From IMG/VR virus record IMGVR_UViG_3300010354_000186, positions 1 through 42,406 of that record: a DNA stretch of 42,406 nucleotides, one strand, 5' to 3'. This DNA comes from a virus. Made by a program: the position numbers and the translations under genes. Shown in pieces: positions 35,074 through 42,406 of this stretch (within the stretch, counting starts at the first letter, position 1; every line of letters begins with the position of its first letter). The notes under the pieces are model-generated. The model worked only from the letters and a program-made list of their open reading frames with translations, ran no database searches and was not told the origin of the DNA.

Positions 35074-35289
35074 ATGGATCTTCAGTATCCAATAGACACT
35101 TCAGATTTAAATGATGGATACATTTTAATATTTGATTATGAAAATTTAAAATATAAATTTGTAAACCCAGATGATGTTTTGTCTAGGGCAGCAGTAGAAC
35201 CTCAACAACCAGGTCTTCCTGCAAACTTTTTATCTTTATTGGAAGTTGATTTAGATAATAGAATAAGTTTAGACGGCGGAAACTGGTAA
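35074..35289 (+). CDS. Short paralogue of the preceding protein's C-terminal module
   Basis: 71 residues. Residues 13-71 align without gaps to residues 148-206 of the preceding protein; I count about 33 identities in 59 by eye, including FVNPDDVLS and EPQQPGLP and the closing Trp. The BppU-like domain is absent, so this is a free-standing copy of the module with a 12-residue N-terminus. It may be an oligomerisation or docking module for the fibre encoded next. The late promoter upstream and another downstream show it is an independent unit. Confidence 0.7.
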   Translation: MDLQYPIDTSDLNDGYILIFDYENLKYKFVNPDDVLSRAAVEPQQPGLPANFLSLLEVDLDNRISLDGGNW

Positions 35290-35322
35290 TTATATAAAAA
35301 TAAATAATAGTACTAATAAAAG

Positions 35323-35330
35323 TATAAATA
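35323..35330 (+). promoter_or_regulatory. Late promoter of the 858-residue fibre gene
   Basis: TATAAATA is the exact T4 late promoter sequence. It lies six bases before the start codon at 35337, so transcription may begin within a few bases of the ATG and the message may be nearly leaderless. A second AATAAATA-like site lies about 25 bases upstream. Confidence 0.65.
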
Positions 35331-35336
35331 AGGTCC

Positions 35337-37913
35337 ATGCCAGTACCAATTCTACAAATTAAAAGGGGTGGATATAATTCTCTTCCAGCATTGAGAGCTG
35401 GTGAACCTGGATTTACTACCGATAAATATGATCTTTTTGTTGGTTTAAACAGTACATCAAACGGAAATAAATTTTTTGGATCACATAGATATTGGACTAG
35501 AGAAAATGGATCAACGTCATTAAGTTTAAACTTAGTTGACAAAGATGGTTCAAATTACATTTCAGTAAAGTCACCAAATACTTTAGCGGGTGTTGTAACA
35601 TATACTCTTCCTGGAACACAGGGAACTGTCCAATCAATATTAACTAATGATGGTTTTGGAAATTTATATTGGGATAGTGGATTTTTAAATGCAGTTCTTA
35701 GTGGGATTACTACTGTAACTGGTCCATTAGGAATTACAAGTACAACAGAATCTACAAGCAAAGATACTGGAGCAATTGTAGTAGATGGTGGTATTGGGGT
35801 AGAAAAATCAATCAATGTTGGTTTAGGTGTTTCTATCACAGAAAACTTATATGTAAATGGTCTATCCACATTTGTTAATAATGTAAGATTAAATTCTCAA
35901 TTGAGAGTTGCTGGTGTATCCACATTTGTATTAGATAGTGAATTTAATAAAAATGTCAGAGTTTCTGGAATAACAACTCTCACTACAATGAGAGTTACTG
36001 GCATTTCAACATTAATGGGCGATGTCAGATTAGATAATAATTTAAATGTTGCTGGTGTATCTACATTAGTTAACAGTGTACGTATTGAGGATGAGTTGAG
36101 AGTTGTTGGCGTATCAACTTTCAACGACAATATGATGGTTAATGCCTTTTTAAATGTAACGGGCATTACAACAACTGGAAACTTTCGGGTAACTGGCGTA
36201 TCAACCTTAACTGGTGATACTAATTTAACTAATAATTTAAATGTTCTTGGTATTACTACAACTGGAAACTTTCGGGTAACTGGCGTATCAACCTTAACTG
36301 GTGATACTAATTTAACTAATAATCTTAATATTGGTGGAATAACAACGACATCAACATTTAGAGTTACTGGTATTTCAACTCTAATGGGTGATGTGAGATT
36401 AGATAATAACTTAAACGTTGCAGGTGTATCCACATTAGTTAATAGTGTTCGTATTGAGGATGAATTAAGGGTTTCTGGAGTATCAACTTTTAATAATCAT
36501 ACAATGATTAACGGTGACTTAAATGTTACTGGAATTACAACTGTAAATAATTTCAATATTATTGGAATAGCAACTTTTGTTGGTGATATACAATTAAATA
36601 ACAATCTAAACGTTGCTGGTGTATCCACATTAGTTAATAGTGTTCGTATTGAGGATGAATTAAGGGTTGCTGGTGTATCAACCTTTAATAGTAATATGAT
36701 GGTTAATGCCTTTTTAAATGTAACTGGCATTACAACAACTTCTACACTTAGAGTTACTGGCATTTCCACTTTTGGTGATGATGTAGAGTTTGTCGATCAT
36801 ATTAGAGTTGCTGGTATTACCACAACTGGAAACTTAAGAGTTACTGGGGTTTCAACCTTAACTGGTGATACTAATTTAACTAATAATTTAAATGTTTTAG
36901 GTATCACTACAACTGGAAACTTTAGAGTAACTGGTGTATCGACTTTAACTGGGAATGTTAATTTAACTAATAGCTTAAATGTTAGTGGAATTACCACAAC
37001 ATCAACTTTTAGAGTTACTGGCATTTCAACTTTATCTGGTGATGTAGAACTAGGAAATAATCTAAGAGTTGCTGGTGTATCCACATTCAACAATCCAGCA
37101 ATGATAAACAGTAACTTAAATGTTACTGGTATTACCACAACTGGAAACTTTAGAGTAACTGGTATATCAACTTTAACTGGAAATGTTAACTTATCTAACA
37201 ATCTAAACGTTAGCGGTATTACCACTACAGCAACTTTTAGAGTTACTGGTATTTCAACATTAATGGGAGATGTACGTCTTGATAACAATCTAAACGTTGC
37301 TGGTGTATCTACATTAGTTAATAGTGTACGTATTGAGGACGAATTAAGGGTTGCTGGTGTATCAACATTCCAGTTAGATGCAGAATTTAATCAAAATCTT
37401 AAGGTAGTTGGAGTTACAACTATTTTAGATTTTACATTCAGATCTGGAATTATTACAGGACCATCCTCAATTGTAATTGATCCTGCTGGAATTGGAACAA
37501 ATACTGGGTCAGTAAGAATTAGAGGTGACCTTTATGTTGATGGTGAAACTACATCGGTTAATTCTACAACTTTAAAAGTAAAAGATAATCTAATTGAAGC
37601 AGGATTAATTGATAATGGTTCTGGTATTCTCATACCTCCAACATCAGATTCTAATGTAGACCTTGGTTTCGTAATGCATTATTATGATACAAGTGCGAAA
37701 AAGGCAGCACTTTATTGGGATGATTCAGTACAAAGAATTGGAATTGCATCAAACGTGACTGAATCTGTTAATATTTTATCTACTGTCTCCTGGGCAGAGG
37801 TAGAAATGGGTGCATTGTGGTTTAATGATTGTGCAGGACAATCTAAAACTGTCACTTGTATCTCTGGTGAAAGAAGATTAGAAAATATAACAATTGATGG
37901 AGGAAGTTACTGA
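35337..37913 (+). CDS. Tail-fibre-like protein with 11- and 18-residue repeats
   Basis: 858 residues. The N-terminal 50 residues (ILQIKRGGYNSLPALRAGEP, TTDKYDLFVGL) resemble the Mtd-type N-terminal domain of phage receptor-binding proteins. TGAIVVDGGIGVEKSINVG (about 143-162) is a motif common in long fibres. From about residue 188 to 688 the protein consists of alternating units of 11 residues (GITTTGNFRVT) and 18 residues (GVSTLTGDTNLTNNLNVL), probably a trimeric beta-rod. The C-terminal 170 residues (DLYVDGETTSVNSTTLKVKD, then LGFVMHYYDT) are a conserved cyanophage fibre end. It probably forms part of a tail or baseplate fibre contacting the host. The repeats are near-identical in DNA. Confidence 0.78.
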   Translation: MPVPILQIKRGGYNSLPALRAGEPGFTTDKYDLFVGLNSTSNGNKFFGSHRYWTRENGSTSLSLNLVDKDGSNYISVKSPNTLAGVVTYTLPGTQGTVQSILTNDGFGNLYWDSGFLNAVLSGITTVTGPLGITSTTESTSKDTGAIVVDGGIGVEKSINVGLGVSITENLYVNGLSTFVNNVRLNSQLRVAGVSTFVLDSEFNKNVRVSGITTLTTMRVTGISTLMGDVRLDNNLNVAGVSTLVNSVRIEDELRVVGVSTFNDNMMVNAFLNVTGITTTGNFRVTGVSTLTGDTNLTNNLNVLGITTTGNFRVTGVSTLTGDTNLTNNLNIGGITTTSTFRVTGISTLMGDVRLDNNLNVAGVSTLVNSVRIEDELRVSGVSTFNNHTMINGDLNVTGITTVNNFNIIGIATFVGDIQLNNNLNVAGVSTLVNSVRIEDELRVAGVSTFNSNMMVNAFLNVTGITTTSTLRVTGISTFGDDVEFVDHIRVAGITTTGNLRVTGVSTLTGDTNLTNNLNVLGITTTGNFRVTGVSTLTGNVNLTNSLNVSGITTTSTFRVTGISTLSGDVELGNNLRVAGVSTFNNPAMINSNLNVTGITTTGNFRVTGISTLTGNVNLSNNLNVSGITTTATFRVTGISTLMGDVRLDNNLNVAGVSTLVNSVRIEDELRVAGVSTFQLDAEFNQNLKVVGVTTILDFTFRSGIITGPSSIVIDPAGIGTNTGSVRIRGDLYVDGETTSVNSTTLKVKDNLIEAGLIDNGSGILIPPTSDSNVDLGFVMHYYDTSAKKAALYWDDSVQRIGIASNVTESVNILSTVSWAEVEMGALWFNDCAGQSKTVTCISGERRLENITIDGGSY
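35890..37375 (+). repeat. Long array of near-identical DNA repeats inside the fibre gene
   Basis: Units of 33 and 54 bases alternate, often with an 87-base period. For example, the stretch near 36170-36230 recurs at 36257-36317 essentially unchanged, and a GTTGCTGGTGTATCCACATT block with its following VNSVRIEDELRV codons occurs several times (36057, 36418, 36613, 37300). Confidence 0.8.
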
Positions 37914-37924
37914 GTTTTTACTTA

Positions 37925-37932
37925 AATAAATA
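37925..37932 (+). promoter_or_regulatory. Late promoter and 50-base structured leader of the terminal fibre gene
   Basis: AATAAATA at 37925-37932 is followed by a leader with two small hairpins: CCCTAG against CTAAGGG with one bulge (about 37944-37961), and CTGTA against TACAG (about 37967-37978). GAGG at 37983-37986 is a reasonable ribosome-binding site for the ATG at 37991. Confidence 0.5.
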
Positions 37933-37990
37933 TATAAAACCGACCCTAGTGCCCCTAAGGGTATCGCTGTAAATACAGATATGAGGTTAG

Positions 37991-40900
37991 ATGGCAGATC
38001 CAATCATTAGACTAAAAAGGTCTTCAACACCAGGCAAAATTCCCCTTACATCGGACCTTCAGTTAGGGGAATTAGCTGTAAACACGTATGATGGTAAAGC
38101 GTACCTAAAAAAAGATGTAGGTGGCGTAGAAACCGTTGTAAATTTGGGTGGTGGTTATCCAGGTCAAACATATTATGTAACTAAAACTGGTCTGGATACT
38201 AATGACGGTCAGAATATTTCTGCCGCATTTGCAACAATTAAAAAGGCGTTAACAGTTGCAACTGCTAACGACACAATTTTGATTGGGGCGGGAACATATA
38301 CTGAAATTTTCCCCTTAACTGTACCACAAGGGGTTACTGTACGCGGAAACGGAATAAGATCAACTTTTATTCAACCAACTTCGGGTACAGAAAGAAACGA
38401 CGCTTTCTTGTTGAACGGTGAAACTACGGTTGAAGATCTTTCTTTAGGAAATTTTTATTATAATTCGTCGGCAGATACTGGTTATGGGTTTAGATTTGCC
38501 CCTAACATGATCACAACGGTTAGGAGCCCATACGTCCAAAGAGTAACAGTACTTAACAAAGGATCAACACAAACTGCAAATGATCCTTATGGATTTGACA
38601 CTGTAGATAATTATCCTACTGGAAAAATTTCAGGTAGAGGTGTTTTAATAGATGCTAGTGTTGTTCAACCTAATACATTATCACCATCGATACTATTTAA
38701 TGAATGCACTTTTATAACACCAAACCAAATTGGTTTGAGAATGACCAATGGTGCAAGAACTGAGTGGGTAAACTGCTTTACTTATTTCTCAAGTATTGGT
38801 ATTGATGGGGTATCTGGTAATGTTGGTGTAGGTAGTACTGCAAATGCACAGTTAAGACTTTCTGGAATAACTACAACAATTTTAACGAACTATGTTATAA
38901 AATATTATCAAGGAGGTACACCTGTTGCTATTGGTACTGTTGTTTCAGTATCAGATAATTATGTAACAATTTTAGGAAAAGGTTCTGGTGTTTTTAACTC
39001 CGTTGGAATTGGATCTGTACAGGATGTTAGAATTTTCCAGTCAAATGGAACTACCCAGGTAGGTACTGCAAGTACTATTCTTTGGGCAGATTACCAAAAA
39101 TTTGGCGCAGACATGAGATCTATTGGATCTGCAACAAATTTTGGAAACGTTGGCGTTCGTGGTAATGGTAATGGAGTACAGTTAAGACTGTTTGGATTTA
39201 ATTTTGGTTGTGTTGGATCAGGAAAAACTTTTACACAAGATCCAACTTTAACAGTAAAAGAAAATGAAGCAATACAATTAAATGGTGGTAGAGTATACTT
39301 CCAATCTGTCGATCAAGCTGGTAATTTTAGAGTAGGAAACCTATTAGAAATAGGACAAGAAACTGGTTTAGTTTCGATTGCAAGTACGAGTGATATTTCA
39401 GTAACAGGAACTCTTTCCTTAAACAGATTAGAAGTTTCTGGAATATCAACTTTTAATTCGCAAATAGATCATTTTAGTAATACATTTAATACTAATCAAG
39501 CAAATTATAATTTAATTAATACAAATGCAACACGATTAAATTTTGTAGGTGGTGGTACAGATATTCTAATGGGTTCTCCTTCTGGAGTAACTACAATTAG
39601 AAACTACAGAGTTAATCTAAGTGGTGGTCAAGATTCACACACAACAGCAAATGGTACATTAGTTGTTAATGGTGGAGTTGGAATTAGTAGCAATTTAAAT
39701 GTAGGAAAAGACTTTAGAGTATCTGGTGTTTCAACATTTGTATCTCCAGTTAGATTAGATTCATCTCTGAGAGTTGCTGGTGTATCTACATTTGTTTCAG
39801 ATGCCATGTTCAATGCTAATTTGTTAGCATCTGGAATAGCAACTGTAGGTAATTTTAGGGTAACTGGAGTATCAACACTAACTGGTGATGTTAATTTATC
39901 TAATAGTCTAAATGTTAGTGGTATCACCACTGTAACAACATTTAGAGTTACTGGTATTTCAACCTTAACTGGTGATACTGAATTTACTAACAATATTAGA
40001 GTATCTGGTATTACTACCGCAACAACACTTAGAGTTACTGGTATTTCAACCTTAACTGGTGATACTGAGTTTACCAATAATATTAGAGTATCTGGTATTG
40101 GTACAATTAATAATTTAAGAGTTACTGGTCTCTCTACACTGACGGGTGACGTTAATTTAACAAATAACCTCAATGTTCTTGGTATTACTACAACTGGAAA
40201 CTTTAGAGTAACTGGTGTATCAACATTTGTACAAAGTATTGATGCTAATACCACGTTAAATGTAGTCGGTGTATCTACTTTAACTGGAAATGTTCGACTT
40301 GGTGGGCAACTAAGAGTTGCTGGTATTTCTACTTTTGTCGATGACGTAGAATTTATTGATCACATTAGAGTTGCTGGTGTATCCACATTCAATAATCCAG
40401 CAATGATAAACAGTAACTTAAATGTTACTGGCATTACTACAACAGCAACATTTAGAGTTACTGGTATTTCTACTTTTGGTGATGATGTAGAATTCCTTGA
40501 TCATATTAGAGTTGCTGGAATTACTACAACTACAAACTTAAGAGTTACTGGATTTTCAACTTTATCAGACAGTGCTCAATTTGGAAAAGACGTATTAGTA
40601 TCTGGAATTACAACTTTAACTACACTAAGAGTTACTGGAATATCAACTCTTAGTGGCGACGTAGAATTAGGAAATAACTTAAGAGTTACTGGAATATCAA
40701 CATTCCAAAATACAATTAGTCATAGATCATCTTTATTCATTACTGATCAATCAACTTATAGATTTATTGATACCACCACAACAACAGTAACGGCATTTGG
40801 TGATGCAACAACTATTGGTATTGGTTCAACTAACGCCACCTTAACACTAAGACCTTCAACAGTACTTGGCACCAATTCAACTCAAAATCTCTATAATACC

Positions 40901-42406
40901 GTAGCAACTACTGTTAATGCTTTTGGTGCTGGTACTGCTATCAACATTGGTGCAAATAGTGGTACTATAACTGTAGGTAATCCAACTTTAGTTGGTACGC
41001 AAGCAACCCAGAATGTTTATAATACCGTAGCAACAACGGTAAATGCTTTTGGTGCAGCATCTACATTAAACGTAGGTGCTAATAGCGGCACTATAACAGT
41101 AGGTAATCCAACTTTAGTTGGTACACAAGCAACCCAAAATCTCTATAATACCGTAGCAACTACTGTTAATGCTTTTGGTGCAGCATCTACACTGAACATA
41201 GGTGCTAATAGTGGAACTTTAACTGTAGGAAATCCAACAGTTGTTGGAACTCAAATAACTCAAAATCTCTATAATACCGTAGCAACTACAGTAGTTGCAT
41301 TTGGTCAAGCAACATCAATTGGTATTGGATCTACAAATGCAATTTTAACTGCTAGACCATCAACAATAGTTGGTACTAATGCAACTCAAGATGTTTATAA
41401 CACAATTGCAACATCTGTAAATGCATTTGGAGCAGCAAATAATTTGCTTTTAGGTGCCATTAGTGGATTTGCAACAGTAAGAAATACTGTATTTTCATTG
41501 CCTAATGCAACCACAGTTGACATAAACGGTGCTAACCCAACTATCTCTGGTACAAGCACTGGAACTTTAACTTTATTTAATACAAATTTAACTACAGTCA
41601 ATGCTTTTGGTCAAGCAACGACTATTGGTATTGGTTCAACTAACTCAGTACTGACTGTAAGACCATCAACCGTAATTGGTGCTAACTCATCTCAAAATCT
41701 TTATAACACTGTTACAACCACAGTTAATGCTTTTGGAGAAGCAGTTACTGTTGGTATTGGTTCAACTAATGCTACTTTAACATTAAGACCTTCAACTTTA
41801 ATTGGACAAAGTGCAACTCAAAATGTTTACAATACCATTGCAAATACTGTAAATGCTTTCGGTCAAGCAACATCTATTAACGTTGGTGCTACTAGTGGAA
41901 CATTAACAATCAACAACCCAACAGTTGTTGGTTCTCAAGCAACACAAGATGTTTTCAATAGTGTTGCTACAAGAGTAAATGCATTTGGTGCTGCCACCGA
42001 TTTACTTATCGGTGCTACTACAGGAGTTACTACAATAAGAAATGCATCTGTTAATTTATCAAATGCTACTTCTATTAGTGCAACTCAAAATACTTTTACT
42101 GTATTTGGTACAAATGGTACAATAAATGCCTTTAGTTCTGCATCTGTTCTAGGCATTGGTGCAAACTCTGGAACCTTAACGCTAGGAAATCCGACAGTTG
42201 TTGGTTCTCAAGCAACTCAAAACTTATATAATACAGTTGCTACAAGAGTAAATGCATTTGGTGCTGCTACAGATTTATTAGTTGGTGCTACTACAGGAAT
42301 TGCAACAGTAAGAAATGTTACATTTTCACTCCCAAATGCAACAACATTTGCAATAAATGGTGCTAACCCAACTATTTCTGGTACAAGCACTGGAACTTTA
42401 ACTTTA
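37991..42406 (+). CDS. Very long tail-fibre-like protein (3' partial)
   Basis: 1,472 codons, open to the end of the window. The N-terminus (IIRLKRSSTPGKIPLTSDLQ, LGELAVNTYDGKAYLKK) is a common phage-fibre attachment domain. Residues about 55-150 (YYVTKTGLDTNDGQNISAAF, then GAGTYTEIFPLTVPQGVTVRG) look like a DUF1565/pectate-lyase-type right-handed beta-helix that continues to about 370. From about 478 to 903 are the same GVSTF/GITTT repeats as in the previous gene. From about 931 to the end is a 42-residue repeat (NAFGAASTLNVGANSGT...). It is probably a host-recognition fibre. The C-terminal tip, which would show receptor-binding or chaperone domains, lies outside. Confidence 0.75.
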   Translation, partial: MADPIIRLKRSSTPGKIPLTSDLQLGELAVNTYDGKAYLKKDVGGVETVVNLGGGYPGQTYYVTKTGLDTNDGQNISAAFATIKKALTVATANDTILIGAGTYTEIFPLTVPQGVTVRGNGIRSTFIQPTSGTERNDAFLLNGETTVEDLSLGNFYYNSSADTGYGFRFAPNMITTVRSPYVQRVTVLNKGSTQTANDPYGFDTVDNYPTGKISGRGVLIDASVVQPNTLSPSILFNECTFITPNQIGLRMTNGARTEWVNCFTYFSSIGIDGVSGNVGVGSTANAQLRLSGITTTILTNYVIKYYQGGTPVAIGTVVSVSDNYVTILGKGSGVFNSVGIGSVQDVRIFQSNGTTQVGTASTILWADYQKFGADMRSIGSATNFGNVGVRGNGNGVQLRLFGFNFGCVGSGKTFTQDPTLTVKENEAIQLNGGRVYFQSVDQAGNFRVGNLLEIGQETGLVSIASTSDISVTGTLSLNRLEVSGISTFNSQIDHFSNTFNTNQANYNLINTNATRLNFVGGGTDILMGSPSGVTTIRNYRVNLSGGQDSHTTANGTLVVNGGVGISSNLNVGKDFRVSGVSTFVSPVRLDSSLRVAGVSTFVSDAMFNANLLASGIATVGNFRVTGVSTLTGDVNLSNSLNVSGITTVTTFRVTGISTLTGDTEFTNNIRVSGITTATTLRVTGISTLTGDTEFTNNIRVSGIGTINNLRVTGLSTLTGDVNLTNNLNVLGITTTGNFRVTGVSTFVQSIDANTTLNVVGVSTLTGNVRLGGQLRVAGISTFVDDVEFIDHIRVAGVSTFNNPAMINSNLNVTGITTTATFRVTGISTFGDDVEFLDHIRVAGITTTTNLRVTGFSTLSDSAQFGKDVLVSGITTLTTLRVTGISTLSGDVELGNNLRVTGISTFQNTISHRSSLFITDQSTYRFIDTTTTTVTAFGDATTIGIGSTNATLTLRPSTVLGTNSTQNLYNTVATTVNAFGAGTAINIGANSGTITVGNPTLVGTQATQNVYNTVATTVNAFGAASTLNVGANSGTITVGNPTLVGTQATQNLYNTVATTVNAFGAASTLNIGANSGTLTVGNPTVVGTQITQNLYNTVATTVVAFGQATSIGIGSTNAILTARPSTIVGTNATQDVYNTIATSVNAFGAANNLLLGAISGFATVRNTVFSLPNATTVDINGANPTISGTSTGTLTLFNTNLTTVNAFGQATTIGIGSTNSVLTVRPSTVIGANSSQNLYNTVTTTVNAFGEAVTVGIGSTNATLTLRPSTLIGQSATQNVYNTIANTVNAFGQATSINVGATSGTLTINNPTVVGSQATQDVFNSVATRVNAFGAATDLLIGATTGVTTIRNASVNLSNATSISATQNTFTVFGTNGTINAFSSASVLGIGANSGTLTLGNPTVVGSQATQNLYNTVATRVNAFGAATDLLVGATTGIATVRNVTFSLPNATTFAINGANPTISGTSTGTLTL
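40785..42406 (+). repeat. 126-base tandem repeat at the end of the last fibre gene
   Basis: The NAFG codons recur every 126 bases in the first copies (for example 40916 and 41042), each unit encoding 42 residues. Later copies vary in the middle third (NIGANSGT, IGIGSTNA, LLIGATTG) but keep the frame. The array continues past the window. Confidence 0.75.

Noticed and set aside
35897-37288. Long minus-strand reading frames across the fibre repeats (and similar ones at 39,628-40,254)
   Set aside because: They mirror the repeat units of the + strand fibre genes, are themselves repetitive and have no promoter or ribosome-binding site.
35890-37375. CRISPR-like regular repeats
   Set aside because: The repeats are in frame, of 33 and 54 bases, without unique spacers, and encode a continuous beta-repeat protein.
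1-42406. Photosynthesis or other host-derived metabolic genes typical of cyanophages
   Set aside because: None is recognisable in this window. The only enzyme-like genes are the glycosyltransferase-like, amidinotransferase-like and SGNH-like ones.

Overview
The window is a stretch of a T4-like (myovirus) genome, most likely a marine cyanophage of Prochlorococcus or Synechococcus. The best evidence is gene order. On the + strand, homologues of T4 baseplate and neck genes run gp25, gp6, a giant protein in the gp7 position, gp8, a DUF4815 protein, gp13, gp14, gp15, gp16. The giant YHYH/repeat-rich gp7 replacement, the DUF4815 protein, the late promoters of type NATAAATA and the fibre-like genes after gp16 are typical of cyanomyoviruses. 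Everything supported here is on the + strand. The host species cannot be read from the window.

Region 1 (1 to about 2,500) is GC-richer and holds very small genes of unknown function (36 to 86 residues). They form short transcription units separated by strong GC-rich hairpins. Two units share a near-identical promoter/leader cassette, which looks like an early-gene array. One product is a probable winged-helix protein and two are single-span membrane peptides. A further promoter with a perfect dyad between its -35 and -10 elements, and a cluster of small stem-loops, fill the only long non-coding gap (1,854-2,172).

Region 2 (about 2,500-6,500) starts with a consensus sigma70-type promoter. 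It encodes a glycosyltransferase-like protein, two tiny overlapping genes and an AT-rich accessory operon: an unknown 150-residue protein, an amidinotransferase (pentein-fold) enzyme with its catalytic residues intact, and an overlapping SGNH hydrolase-like protein. The gene before gp25 is an unknown acidic protein.

Region 3 (6,550-34,404) is the baseplate/neck/terminase operon. Genes abut or overlap by a few bases. Two proteins are enormous: 3,707 residues (gp7 position) and 2,557 residues (DUF4815, with a roughly 70-residue proline-rich linker). gp8, gp14, the DUF4815 protein and the giant protein share a glycine/tyrosine repeat. gp14 is about three times T4 length because a laminin-G-like domain flanked by these repeats is inserted between its conserved ends.

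Region 4 (34,425 to the end) follows gp16, where gp17 would be expected. It holds four separately promoted virion or fibre genes: a BppU-like protein, a short duplicate of its C-terminal module, an 858-residue fibre made of 11- and 18-residue repeats, and a very long fibre that leaves the window still open. This matches the known hyperplastic g15-g18 interval of cyanomyoviruses. Near-identical DNA repeats within and between the two fibre genes make it a likely recombination hot spot for host-range change.
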